Of a stretch of DNA of 64,000 nt, positions 50,096 to 58,774 are shown piece after piece. A program made the position numbers and the translations under genes. This DNA comes from Bacillota bacterium (GTDB taxonomy: Bacteria; Bacillota; Clostridia; Lachnospirales; Lachnospiraceae): positions 248,001-312,000 of the forward strand of contig JAEZZQ010000043.1 of assembly GCA_023442465.1 (NCBI GenBank). The letters are read 5' to 3'. Each line of letters opens with the position of its first letter. Within the stretch, counting starts at the first letter, position 1. The notes beneath the pieces were generated by a model. It had not been told where the DNA came from and ran no database searches. It worked only from the letters and a program-made list of their open reading frames with translations.

Positions 50096-50423
50096 GATTT
50101 TTCTCCGGCTCCGGCCTCCACTGGCTTTTCTCTAAATCGATACAGCCATTTTCCAGGAAAATAACGCCCTCCTGCTCCAACATAAAGCGCTGGAAATCCT
50201 GCCCTCCAAAAGCGTGCATGGGAGCCATCTCTCCTAACCGGTTGACCACTCTGTGGCAGGGAAGGTTCAGCTCTGCAGGAGCCCTGTTCATGGCATAGCC
50301 GATGACACGCGGTGCACGAGGCTTTCCCACAAGCCAGGCAATTTGACCGTAAGTGGCGACCCGTCCCTCCGGAATATTCGCCACCACCTTATAAATTTTT
50401 TGATATAATTCCGAATAAGCCAT
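50070..50423 (-). CDS. Small MGMT-family DNA alkyltransferase-like protein
   Basis: A 117-residue protein consisting only of the MGMT DNA-binding and active-site domain. The motif PCHRV is intact with Cys56, so it differs from alkyltransferase-like proteins in which that Cys is Trp or Ala. VATYGQIAWLVGKPRAPRVIGYAM is the DNA-recognition part. The final RYCSLRSQ residues come from a family 1 element, which means the native end has been altered. Transfer activity without the N-terminal domain is uncertain. Confidence 0.82.
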   Translation of the reverse strand: MAYSELYQKIYKVVANIPEGRVATYGQIAWLVGKPRAPRVIGYAMNRAPAELNLPCHRVVNRLGEMAPMHAFGGQDFQRFMLEQEGVIFLENGCIDLEKSQWRPEPEKNRYCSLRSQ

Positions 50424-50693
50424 AGACTTCCCTCTCTTTAAGGTACTGTTTCTATATCACAACAACGTATTTTCAGTATTTTTAACACTTTCTCTGTTTT
50501 GTCTCGTATAAATGATGTATAATAAAAGAAAATATCACAATAGTGTATGCCCCTCCGTTTTACTATTCAACCGGAAGCATCGCTAGGTGTTTTTTGTGAA
50601 CAAAGGTCACACAAAACCCAAGTCTTACAAACGTTTACATCAATTGCTACTACGAAGCCGCAGGCAAAATAGTGCCCCTTGAGGATTTAATAT
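50424..50693 (+). promoter_or_regulatory. Leader of the sensor kinase gene
   Basis: A TATAAT at about 50518 would give a leader of about 165 nt before the ATG. A hairpin GGTGTTTTTTGTG/CACACAAAACC (about 50588-50620) is visible in it. I could not match the leader to a known riboswitch. Confidence 0.35.
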
Positions 50694-51797
50694 ATGACAG
50701 TTTATCACAAATTCTTTTCCGAAGATACTCGCTTATACAAAATATATAAAGAGAAGTTTACCGATGTATCCGTTACCTTACTCCTGCTGCTCCTGGCGAC
50801 ACTCCTTTCCTTCATCTATTGGAGAATATCTCAGAATGCTGCCAACATCGCACTTTTATATGTCATAGCCTTAGTGCTGATCGCGAGGAAGACGGAAGGC
50901 TATTTCTGGGGAATCTTCGCCTCGCTGGTAGGAGTTATCTGTATCAATTATCTCTTTACCTATCCATATTATTCGCTGAATTTTACGCTGTCCGGCTATC
51001 CGGTCACCTTTCTTGGAATGCTTGCCGTGGCGCTGACAACAAGTGCAGTTACCAGCAACATGAGAAATCAGATGCAGATGCTCGCTGATAGGGAAAAGCT
51101 GTTGGTCGAAGCTGAAAAGGAAAAAATGCGCGCCAATTTGCTGCGCGCCATTTCCCATGACCTTAGAACTCCGCTCACCAGTATCATCGGCGCCAGCGCT
51201 TCTTATATTACCAATGAAGAGGTTTTGAACGAAGATCAGAAAAAGGAGCTGGTTTCCCATATTTACGAAGATTCCAACTGGCTCCTTAACATGGTGGAGA
51301 ATCTTCTTTCCGTCACCCGTATCCAGGACGGCGTAGCCAATGTCAACAAGTCCTATGAATCTGTGGAGGAGGTACTTTCAGAGGCTATTATCCGTCTGAA
51401 AAAAAGGCTGCCCGATACACAGCTTTCCGTACATGTTCCTGATGAGCTCATCATGATTCCCATGGACGCCATTTTAATCGAGCAGGTTCTTATCAACCTT
51501 CTGGAAAATGCCGCGCTCCATTCCAGGAGTGAATTGCCCATCGAATGCTATGTGGACGAGACCTCGGATTTCGTTACCTTCCACGTCAGAGATTACGGCA
51601 TCGGCATCTCCCCAGAGAGGCTGTCCACCATTTTCAGCGGAACCGCTTATACCGGTAACTCCTCTGCCGACAGCTCCAGAGGCATGGGTATCGGCCTTAC
51701 CATTTGCAAGACCATCATTACTGCCCACAAGGGCAAACTTAGAGTAAAATTACACGATGTAGGAACCGAGTTTTATTTCATCCTGCCAAAGGCATAA
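50694..51797 (+). CDS. KdpD-like sensor histidine kinase lacking the N-terminal KdpD/USP domains
   Basis: A 367-residue kinase. Four membrane segments (about 25-120) form a DUF4118 domain like that of KdpD; a coiled linker leads to HisKA with His155 in AISHDLRTPL, then HATPase motifs (NLLENAALHS, DYGIGISPE, GMGIGLTICKTI). KdpD proper carries an additional 400-residue cytoplasmic sensor part, missing here. The response regulator follows 37 bp later. No kdpFABC or Trk/Ktr genes are in the window, so the target is not local. Confidence 0.88.
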   Translation: MTVYHKFFSEDTRLYKIYKEKFTDVSVTLLLLLLATLLSFIYWRISQNAANIALLYVIALVLIARKTEGYFWGIFASLVGVICINYLFTYPYYSLNFTLSGYPVTFLGMLAVALTTSAVTSNMRNQMQMLADREKLLVEAEKEKMRANLLRAISHDLRTPLTSIIGASASYITNEEVLNEDQKKELVSHIYEDSNWLLNMVENLLSVTRIQDGVANVNKSYESVEEVLSEAIIRLKKRLPDTQLSVHVPDELIMIPMDAILIEQVLINLLENAALHSRSELPIECYVDETSDFVTFHVRDYGIGISPERLSTIFSGTAYTGNSSADSSRGMGIGLTICKTIITAHKGKLRVKLHDVGTEFYFILPKA

Positions 51798-51834
51798 CCA
51801 ATAATATGTTGTACAAAAAAGGAGTCCCGCTAAA

Positions 51835-52545
51835 ATGAGCGCCAAATCAACTATCATTATTATCGAAGACGAAAAGAACATATGTAATTTTATGGCTACC
51901 ACACTTACGGCCCAAGGCTATAAAATCATAACTGCTGCCAACGCAAAATCCGGTCTTTCTCTCATTGCCTCCTGCTGTCCCGACCTCATCCTTTTGGATA
52001 TGGGACTGCCCGATATGGACGGCATCGACGTCATCAAGGATATTCGCTCGTGGGCCAGTATTCCCATCATCGTCATATCCGCGCGAGCGCAGGAGAAGGA
52101 AAAAGTATTAGCACTGGACACCGGAGCGGATGATTATATTACCAAGCCCTTCGGCCCTTCTGAGCTTTTTGCCCGGATTCGCACCGCCCTAAGGCACAGC
52201 AACCGCCTGAATACGGATTCCAGGCTGACTCTCCGGCCCTACGAGGCCGACGGACTCATTATCGACTTCGATAAGCATCTGATTACGCTACGCGGAAGCG
52301 AAGTACATCTGACACAAGTAGAATTCAAAATCATTTCACTTCTGGCTCAGAACTCCGGCCGGGTCATGACTTATGATTCCATTATTTCTAATGTGTGGGG
52401 GCCTTATGCCGATGACAATAACCGCATATTGCGGGTAAACATGGCGAATATCCGGCGGAAGCTGGAAAAAAATCCTGCGGAGCCTCACTACATATTCACT
52501 GAAATAGGCATTGGCTACCGGATGCTGGAAGATAAGGCCGGCTGA
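51835..52545 (+). CDS. KdpE-like OmpR-family response regulator
   Basis: A 236-residue regulator. The receiver has acidic pocket EDE near 11-13, phospho-acceptor Asp55 in LLDMGLPDMDG and Lys in DDYITKPFG. The C-terminal winged helix is seen as VHLTQVEFKIISLLAQNSGRVMTYDSIISNVWG...RVNMANIRRKLE. It partners the kinase just upstream; AAAGGAG precedes its ATG. Confidence 0.92.
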   Translation: MSAKSTIIIIEDEKNICNFMATTLTAQGYKIITAANAKSGLSLIASCCPDLILLDMGLPDMDGIDVIKDIRSWASIPIIVISARAQEKEKVLALDTGADDYITKPFGPSELFARIRTALRHSNRLNTDSRLTLRPYEADGLIIDFDKHLITLRGSEVHLTQVEFKIISLLAQNSGRVMTYDSIISNVWGPYADDNNRILRVNMANIRRKLEKNPAEPHYIFTEIGIGYRMLEDKAG

Positions 52546-52549
52546 CTTG

Positions 52550-53080
52550 CTAGAATTCCACGCCCCGCCTGGCGGGAATTCCTTTTTCATAAGGGTGCCT
52601 GATGCACTTCATCCGGGTAATATAATCCGCATATTCCAGAAAAAGTTCATCCGGCTCCCTTCCTGTCAGAATCAGCTCAAGAGAAGGGGGCTTTTCCTTT
52701 ATCAATCGCTCCACCCCGCTCTTATCGATGAGCTCCAGCCCATAAGGATAGGTAATCTCATCCAGAACTACCATTCCGTATCCGCCGCCCTCTATCTTTT
52801 TCATGACTTCCTTTAGTATTTCATTGTGTTCCCGCGTAATTTCCTTCTTATCCGCATCGCTCATATTTTTATAGAATCCATAGTTTTTGCTGTTTCTTAG
52901 AAGCTCGATTTCCTTTATCCGCTCCATGGCGGACAGTTCGCCGCTTTCATTGCCTTTCATGAACTGAGCAAATATTACGCGCTCACCGCAGCCCGCAGCT
53001 CGCAGCGCAAGCCCTGCCGCCGCTGTGGTCTTTCCTTTTCCATCTCCGCAGTACACATGAATCAATCCTTGCTTCATCAC
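52550..53080 (-). CDS. cobO: ATP:cob(I)alamin / cobyrinate adenosyltransferase, CobO/BtuR family
   Basis: A 176-residue P-loop enzyme that adenosylates corrinoids. Walker A is GDGKGKTTAA, with family marks MVVLDEITYPYGLELID and the C-terminal HPYEKGIPARRGVEF. Its ATG overlaps the stop of the upstream gene, so the two corrinoid-related genes form one transcription unit. No other cobalamin synthesis gene is present, suggesting salvage of scavenged corrinoids. Confidence 0.92.
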   Translation of the reverse strand: MMKQGLIHVYCGDGKGKTTAAAGLALRAAGCGERVIFAQFMKGNESGELSAMERIKEIELLRNSKNYGFYKNMSDADKKEITREHNEILKEVMKKIEGGGYGMVVLDEITYPYGLELIDKSGVERLIKEKPPSLELILTGREPDELFLEYADYITRMKCIRHPYEKGIPARRGVEF

Positions 53081-53715
53081 TTTCCTCCTTTGCCGAAAAT
53101 ACGCCGATATCCGTAATTTAACGCCTTTGGATTGCCGGCCCTTTTTTCACAATCCTTTCTATTACATCCGGCACATAGAGACTGCTCTCTTTCTACTCCC
53201 GGTTCTTTCATCTGAAGAGGCACGGTATATGCCACGCTCTTTTTGGGAATCAGCATATAGGCAGCATTGTAGCTTATTTCCTCCTGCCCGAAGGAATCCA
53301 CTATTTTGGCTGCATCCTCCATGGGGCGTTCGGTCCCCGGGAATTCATACTGTCCGCACCACAAGCCGGTGTGTCTTCTAAGGAAATCGTCTCCCCTTCC
53401 ATAAGCCTTCATAAGAAGCTCCATGGCAATACATTCCACCATATAGGCCTCCGACAGACTGCCTTCCTCCATAAGGTCGCTTTGCACACAGTCCACACCC
53501 TCGCCCAGTGTCATGAGTACGGCTGCCTTATCCCCTATCTGTCCGCCCCATGAAAAATAAGCGGATACCGAAGTATTCCTAAAGTACTTTTCATATACCT
53601 CCCTTAACAGAGGAAGGCCGGTATCACCAAAATGATACCGACCGCACATATTCTTTAACTCGCTTTCGCATAAATCCACTGATAATATCCTGTGTTCCTT
53701 CCGCTCGCTCTCCAT
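53077..53715 (-). CDS. Putative corrinoid methionine synthase activation-domain-like protein
   Basis: A 212-residue protein with no single diagnostic motif. SAYFSWGGQIGDKAAVLMTLGEGVDCVQSDLM...AYMVECIAMELLMKAYG, then EISYNAAYMLIPKKSVAYTVPL and a terminal CAGCNRKDCEKR resemble stand-alone vitamin B12-dependent methionine synthase activation-domain proteins of Clostridia, which often end in such a Cys cluster. The tight coupling with cobO supports a role in corrinoid reactivation. If wrong, it is an uncharacterised Cys-rich cytosolic protein. Confidence 0.5.
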   Translation of the reverse strand: MESERKEHRILSVDLCESELKNMCGRYHFGDTGLPLLREVYEKYFRNTSVSAYFSWGGQIGDKAAVLMTLGEGVDCVQSDLMEEGSLSEAYMVECIAMELLMKAYGRGDDFLRRHTGLWCGQYEFPGTERPMEDAAKIVDSFGQEEISYNAAYMLIPKKSVAYTVPLQMKEPGVEREQSLCAGCNRKDCEKRAGNPKALNYGYRRIFGKGGK

Positions 53716-53751
53716 AGATGCACCTCACTATTTTATGCACGCTCTGTCTGT

Positions 53752-55617
53752 TCACGTCTTCACTCGCATGGCACGCATCGCATTCATTATTGCGATGACC
53801 GCTACACCTACGTCGGCAAATACCGCCGCCCACATAGTTGCGATTCCCACTGCTGCTAATAATAATATCAGAATCTTCACTCCAATTGCAAATATTATAT
53901 TTTGTTTTACGATAACGAGGGTTCTTTTTGATATCTGTATCGCCTTCACAATCTTCGAAGGTTCGTCTGTCATAATCACCACATCCGCCGCTTCGATTGC
54001 CGCATCCGAACCCAAACCACCCATGGCTATGCCGATATCTGCTCTCGCCAATACCGGAGCGTCGTTCATACCGTCACCGACAAAAATCAGCCTGCCCTTT
54101 TCCGACTTGCTCTGGAACAGCCGTTCCACCTGATCTACCTTATCCTTCGGTAAAAGTTCCGCATGTACTTCCTCGATCCCAAGTGCTCCTGCCACTTTGA
54201 ACGCCGTCTTTTTCTGATCTCCGGTGAGCATGACGATATGTTTCATGCCTACCGCCTTAAGGCCTTCGATGGCCTGCTTCGCATCGGACTTGATTTCGTC
54301 CGCTATCACGATGTAACCCAGATATTCCTTCTCTCTCGCCACATGAATGATGGTTCCTGCCTCATCCGGCTCCTTCATATGAATATTCTGCTGCTCCATC
54401 CATTTGGCATTTCCCGCATAAACACGGCTGCCGTTTAATAGTGCACTGACTCCGTGCCCTGCAACCTCCCCCACATCGCTTAAGAGCGATTTATCCACGT
54501 CCTTATGATATGCTGCTAACAGCGATTTGGAAATCGGATGATTGGAATAGCTCTCCGCATAAGCTGCTGTTTCCAAAAGAGCACCCTCCGCCACTCCCAT
54601 TTCGGGAACCAGCTTCGTTACCGCAAAGATGCCTTTAGTGAGCGTTCCGGTCTTATCCATCACTACGATCTCAGCGTCCGACAAGGCTTCCAGATAATTG
54701 CTGCCTTTGACGAGAATACCGGCTCTGCTGGCTCCTCCCAGACCTCCGAAGAAGCTTAATGGAATGCTGATAACTAGTGCGCAGGGACAAGAGATAACAA
54801 GAAAACTGAGCGCTCTATATATCCATATCGTAAAGCCGCCGCCTAACAGGAGCGGAGGAATAAATGCCAGAAGTACTGCGCAAATTACAACTACAGGAGT
54901 ATAATATCTGGCGAATTTCGTAATAAAATGCTCTGCTTCCGACTTCTTGCTTCCCGCATTTTCAACAAGCTCCAATATCTTCGCTACCGTGGATTCCCCG
55001 TAGTTCTTATTTACTTTAACCTCCAACACACCGGACAGGTTTACGCATCCGCTGATTACCTCTTCACCCTCTGCTACATCTCTGGGAACACTTTCTCCGG
55101 TAAGAGCCATCGTGTCCAGAGAGGATGAGCCCTTAGTAACCACTCCATCCAGAGGAATTCTCTCCCCGGGTTTAATCAATATCGTCTCTCCGATAGCCAC
55201 TTCCTCGGGGCTCACTTCTTCCGCCTCACCGCCCCTTAGCACATTGGCATAATCGGGACGTATATCCATAAGCTCTGCAATGGATTTCCTGGATCTGCCT
55301 ACCGCATAGGACTGAAACCATTCTCCCACTTGGTAAAACAGCATAACGGCAACCGCTTCCGGATACTCTCCTATGAGAAAGGCCCCCACTGTGGCAATGG
55401 ACATCAGGAAATTTTCATCGAATATTTGTCCGTGACCGATATTCTTCACCGCCGCCTTTACTATACTGCCTCCTATTACAAAATAAGCGATCAGAAATAA
55501 CACCAGCTCTATATTTTCATTTAAATCCGGTATGATGTGCGATACTAAAATCGCAGCCAGATATATGAGAGCACCTATAATGATTCTTTTAAGCAACCTT
55601 TTTAGCTTCTTACTCAT
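53752..55617 (-). CDS. Heavy-metal translocating P1B-type ATPase (CadA/ZntA type)
   Basis: Membrane efflux pump of 621 residues. CPC metal site at 277-279 (ISCPCALVIS), phosphorylated Asp321 in DKTGTLTKG, TGES near 173-176 and the GDGMNDAPVLARADIGIAMG hinge. CPC together with an ArsR-family sensor points to Zn/Cd/Pb export. No N-terminal HMA domain is fused; instead a separate 73-residue HMA protein is encoded 41 bp upstream. Order arsR-hma-ATPase suggests one operon. Confidence 0.92.
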   Translation of the reverse strand: MSKKLKRLLKRIIIGALIYLAAILVSHIIPDLNENIELVLFLIAYFVIGGSIVKAAVKNIGHGQIFDENFLMSIATVGAFLIGEYPEAVAVMLFYQVGEWFQSYAVGRSRKSIAELMDIRPDYANVLRGGEAEEVSPEEVAIGETILIKPGERIPLDGVVTKGSSSLDTMALTGESVPRDVAEGEEVISGCVNLSGVLEVKVNKNYGESTVAKILELVENAGSKKSEAEHFITKFARYYTPVVVICAVLLAFIPPLLLGGGFTIWIYRALSFLVISCPCALVISIPLSFFGGLGGASRAGILVKGSNYLEALSDAEIVVMDKTGTLTKGIFAVTKLVPEMGVAEGALLETAAYAESYSNHPISKSLLAAYHKDVDKSLLSDVGEVAGHGVSALLNGSRVYAGNAKWMEQQNIHMKEPDEAGTIIHVAREKEYLGYIVIADEIKSDAKQAIEGLKAVGMKHIVMLTGDQKKTAFKVAGALGIEEVHAELLPKDKVDQVERLFQSKSEKGRLIFVGDGMNDAPVLARADIGIAMGGLGSDAAIEAADVVIMTDEPSKIVKAIQISKRTLVIVKQNIIFAIGVKILILLLAAVGIATMWAAVFADVGVAVIAIMNAMRAMRVKT

Positions 55618-55658
55618 CTCTTAACCCTTCGCTTTCCTTGCATGCTGTCCTTTTAATA

Positions 55659-55880
55659 CTATTTCTCTATTACTTCCACATCCGGTTCAAATTTCTTTAC
55701 AATTTTCTTGATCTCCTTGGTAATGCCTGGCACCTTCGCTTCTTCCACGTCGATTACCAGCTTCTGCGTCAAAAGGGTCACTGTGCTGCTCTTCACGCCC
55801 TCCAGCTTCCCTACTGCCGCCTCGATCTCACCTGCACAATGTGCACAGTCCAGCTCCTCCAAAATGTAAGTCTTTCTCAT
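55659..55880 (-). CDS. Small HMA-domain metal-binding protein
   Basis: A 73-residue ferredoxin-like HMA domain with the motif LDCAHCAGEIE in place of the more common GMTCxxC, followed by VKSSTVTLLTQKLVIDVEE. It resembles the N-terminal domain of ZntA-type ATPases as a separate protein and probably delivers or senses metal for the adjacent pump. GGAGG precedes the ATG. Confidence 0.88.
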   Translation of the reverse strand: MRKTYILEELDCAHCAGEIEAAVGKLEGVKSSTVTLLTQKLVIDVEEAKVPGITKEIKKIVKKFEPDVEVIEK

Positions 55881-55917
55881 TTCTTCTCCTCCTAATCCTT
55901 TTTAATTACCTTCATTA

Positions 55918-56289
55918 TTATCGTTCCTCTTCGATATGGTCCAGCCCTTGGCTTAAAATCGTCTTGATATGTCCATCCGCAAGGGAATAAAACACTGTTT
56001 TACCTTCTCTTCGGTTCCTTACCAGATCCATCTGCTTCAGCGTACGAAGCTGGTGGGAAATTGCCGACTGGGTCATATTTAAAGTCTGCGCCAAATCGCA
56101 TACGCACATCTCCGAGCACATAAGCACATATAGCATCTTAATTCTCGTAGAATCCGCAAACACTTTGAAAAAATCAGCTAAGTCATACAGCTTATCTTCC
56201 TCCGGCATCTGCTCGTTCACCTTATGAATAATTTCTTCGTGAACGTGGATATAATCGCAGCTTTCTAATCTCTCCTGCTCTATCTTCAT
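55918..56289 (-). CDS. ArsR/SmtB-family metal-responsive repressor
   Basis: A 123-residue winged-helix repressor (FFKVFADSTRIKMLYVLMCSEMCVCDLAQTLNMTQSAISHQLRTLK). The alpha-5 zinc site is complete with the spacing Asp-x-His-x10-His-x2-Glu in DGHIKTILSQGLDHIEE, and the alpha-3 pair CVC could form a second site, as in CadC. It leads the HMA-ATPase operon, so zinc or cadmium should relieve repression. Confidence 0.93.
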   Translation of the reverse strand: MKIEQERLESCDYIHVHEEIIHKVNEQMPEEDKLYDLADFFKVFADSTRIKMLYVLMCSEMCVCDLAQTLNMTQSAISHQLRTLKQMDLVRNRREGKTVFYSLADGHIKTILSQGLDHIEEER

Positions 56290-56384
56290 TGTACGCTTCC
56301 TCCTTTTGTTTAAATACCTCTGAAATATTTTCTTATATTTCAGGCAAAACCTAATATATCCTTTCTATATCATATACTCATAAC

Positions 56385-56404
56385 ATATGAACACTTGCTC
56401 ATAT
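56385..56404. promoter_or_regulatory. SmtB/CadC-type operator
   Basis: ATATGAACACTTGCTCATAT is an imperfect palindrome (ATATGAnCA/TGnTCATAT), close to known ArsR/SmtB 12-2-12 operators, about 95 bp upstream of the repressor start. A second TCATATGT-rich segment follows at 56427. Confidence 0.65.
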
Positions 56405-56526
56405 GTTCATTATATCAATCTTATGTCATATGTCAATATGTTTCTCAATATAAATTAATATTTTTTTAGTCTTTGGGGATAAAAAGGCAGAGGACAACTT
56501 CGATACAAAATGCTGCGAATAGAAAA

Positions 56527-56566
56527 GGCTGCTGTGTGCGATAATTCCAAGTCGCACACAGCAGCC
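56527..56566 (-). terminator. Terminator after the nucleotidyltransferase gene
   Basis: GGCTGCTGTGTGCGA and TCGCACACAGCAGCC form a perfect 15-bp stem; TTTTC follows on the coding strand. Confidence 0.88.
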
Positions 56567-56581
56567 CTTTTCTACTTTATA

Positions 56582-57514
56582 TCAAACGCTTTCTTTCTCC
56601 CACAATAACTTTGGATAATCCCCTTCATCCTTCATCTTCTGAATGGCATTTACAACCGTCTGTTTATCCTCTTTATAAGTAACGCCGTACCAGCGGTCGT
56701 AGGATTTCAGCACCGTTACCTCCGCCTTTTTCTCCTCCAACAGCTCATTTACCACACTGGGAAGAAAATACTCGCATTTCATCGGATTTTCTTTTAAACC
56801 TTTTTCAAGAAAGACCGGAAATCCGGAAACAAGTTCCTCCATGAAGCTTGCGGTAAAGCCCCACATATTCATAGATACCGTACTGCCCTTGGGGATCACG
56901 TGCCAGGATGCACCCTCATCCTCCGTATACGCAGTATCTTCTCCTCTTTTTTCGATATGCGTTCTCTCCGTAATTCCTTTTAAACGGCTGTTTTCGTCAG
57001 TCTCGCATACGCCTCTCGCCACATGGCCGTTTTCCGTCAGCGTGTTTTCCAGAACATAGCCCACCATGGCATATGTGTATTTCTCACCGTCCTCATGAGT
57101 GGTCAGGTAATCATAAATCTGTGCAAACGCGCTTCTTCCATAATAATCGTCCGCATTGATGACGACAAAGGGACCATCTACCGCTTCGGCACAGCTAAGC
57201 ACCGCATGCCCGGTTCCCCATGGCTTCTGCCTTCCCTCCGGTACCTTCGCAGGCGACGGTATATTTCCGATCTCCTGAAATACGTAGGTCACCTCCATAA
57301 AGGGCTCGATACGCTTACCGATGACCTCCCTGAAATCCTTCTCATTTTCCCTCTTGATAACGAAAATCACCTTTTCAAATCCGGCCTTTACCGCATCATA
57401 TAGGGAAAAATCCATAATGATATGTCCGTTTCCATCTACGGGGTCTATCTGCTTCAGTCCCCCGTAACGGCTCCCCATGCCTGCCGCCATTATTATCAGA
57501 ACGGGCTTTTTCAT
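56582..57514 (-). CDS. NDP-sugar pyrophosphorylase family nucleotidyltransferase
   Basis: A 310-residue GT-A-fold protein. LIIMAAGMGSRYGGLKQIDPV is the nucleotide-binding loop and VVINADDYYGRSAF holds the metal-binding Asp pair; NMWGFTASFMEEL and MKCEYFLPSVVNELL follow. It would activate a sugar or phospho-sugar with a nucleotide. No surface-polysaccharide genes are nearby, so the product's use is unknown. It is a single gene with its own terminator. Confidence 0.82.
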   Translation of the reverse strand: MKKPVLIIMAAGMGSRYGGLKQIDPVDGNGHIIMDFSLYDAVKAGFEKVIFVIKRENEKDFREVIGKRIEPFMEVTYVFQEIGNIPSPAKVPEGRQKPWGTGHAVLSCAEAVDGPFVVINADDYYGRSAFAQIYDYLTTHEDGEKYTYAMVGYVLENTLTENGHVARGVCETDENSRLKGITERTHIEKRGEDTAYTEDEGASWHVIPKGSTVSMNMWGFTASFMEELVSGFPVFLEKGLKENPMKCEYFLPSVVNELLEEKKAEVTVLKSYDRWYGVTYKEDKQTVVNAIQKMKDEGDYPKLLWEKESV

Positions 57515-57694
57515 CTCAGTTCCTCCTCTTTCATCGCTTTTCTTTTATAAAATATAGGCTTTATTTTCCTACCTTCATAAGATATACTTTATGTTATAAT
57601 TTGATTAGAAGTTTTTATATTGTCAATTCTTTATACTATTGTATATCTTTTTTGTAAAAAATGCACTAATATTATTACTTTAATATAAATGTTC

Positions 57695-57833
57695 GTTACA
57701 GTTCAGCCTTCCATACTGCGAAACCAAAATTGCATCTCTATGCAATTTTACAAGGGCTGCGAGTACAAAAACGCAGTTTTATCGCATTTTTTGTGCATAC
57801 ATGCTGCCGTTTAACCGAAGTCAGAACTGCAAC
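57695..57833. mobile_element. Family 2 repeat element, copy 2
   Basis: A 139-bp unit with ends GTTACAGTTCAG and GAACTGCAAC and the same internal order as copy 1 (ATTGCAT/ATGCAAT hairpin, CAGTTTTATCGCATTTTT, GTGCATACATGCTGCCGTTTA). It ends 26 bp before the AraC-type start codon. Flanks AAATGTTC and AATTAATC match only partly, so a target duplication is not proven. Confidence 0.72.
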
Positions 57834-57859
57834 AATTAATCTATTTGCGGAGGCCAAAT

Positions 57860-58768
57860 ATGTCTTACGAAAGTATCACTTTAAAAAAGGAATTTATCAT
57901 AGACCACCTCGTTTCCATCCACCACTACGAATATATGAGCGCATTTGTTCTAAAGGAAGAGACTCACCCGTTCTGGGAGCTTATCTGTGTGGACAAGGGC
58001 ACCGTCAACATAACCGTGAATCAGGAAACTCATACTCTGAACAAGGACGATATTATGTTTCTTAAGCCGGGAAAGGCCCACAGTGTGCAATCCAACGGCT
58101 CTGCAGCCCCACATTTGATCATCATCGGCTTCGAATGCAATTCTCCTTCTATGAGCTTCTTCGAGCATAAAGTATTAGAGGTCACTCCTTCCGGAAGGAC
58201 GCTGCTGGGAAATATTATCCGTGAGGCCTATCTCACCTATTCAGGCCGTATGGACGACCCGAGCTGCCAAGAGCTCATACGCAGGGAGGAATCCTCCATC
58301 CCCTTCGCTTCCGAGCAGCTGATCCAACTCTATCTGCTGCAGTTATTGATCCAATTAAAACGGAGTACAGGCATGAACAGTTCTTCCATCGCCGCTATTC
58401 CCAAGTCCTCCCGCCAAAGGGGCGAGGACGAGCTCTTTTATAAAATTATCGCCTATATGGAGGAGAACATCAGCACCAAGCTGACAATACAGCAGATATG
58501 CAAAGATAATCTGGTTGGGCGCTCCCTTTTGCAGAAGATGTTCAAGGACCATACGAGCTGTGGCATCATCGATTATTTCACCATTATGAAGATAAATGCT
58601 GCCAAACAGCTCATATGCGGCCAGCAAATGAACTTCTCGCAGATCGCCGACAAACTGGGGTATAATTCCATCCACTATTTTTCCAGACAATTCAAGCATA
58701 TCGCGGGTATGACTCCTTCCGAATATCAAGCTTCCGTCAAGGCCGGACAAGAGCCGCCCGCGCTATAG
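57860..58768 (+). CDS. AraC-family transcriptional regulator
   Basis: A 302-residue regulator starting at ATG 57860 after GCGGAGG. The N-terminal cupin (HPFWELICVDKGTVNITVNQETHTLNKDDIMFLKPGKAHSV) binds an effector; the C-terminal pair of HTHs is clear (ISTKLTIQQICKDNLVGRSLLQKMFKDHT and FSQIADKLGYNSIHYFSRQFKHIAGMTPSEYQ). It is convergent with the surface lipoprotein gene, so its target is not obvious. Confidence 0.9.
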   Translation: MSYESITLKKEFIIDHLVSIHHYEYMSAFVLKEETHPFWELICVDKGTVNITVNQETHTLNKDDIMFLKPGKAHSVQSNGSAAPHLIIIGFECNSPSMSFFEHKVLEVTPSGRTLLGNIIREAYLTYSGRMDDPSCQELIRREESSIPFASEQLIQLYLLQLLIQLKRSTGMNSSSIAAIPKSSRQRGEDELFYKIIAYMEENISTKLTIQQICKDNLVGRSLLQKMFKDHTSCGIIDYFTIMKINAAKQLICGQQMNFSQIADKLGYNSIHYFSRQFKHIAGMTPSEYQASVKAGQEPPAL

Positions 58769-58774
58769 CACCGA

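Noticed and set aside
50520..50693. Possible c-di-AMP or cobalamin riboswitch in the sensor-kinase leader
   Set aside because: I could not find the conserved core sequences of these riboswitches; only a simple hairpin is visible.
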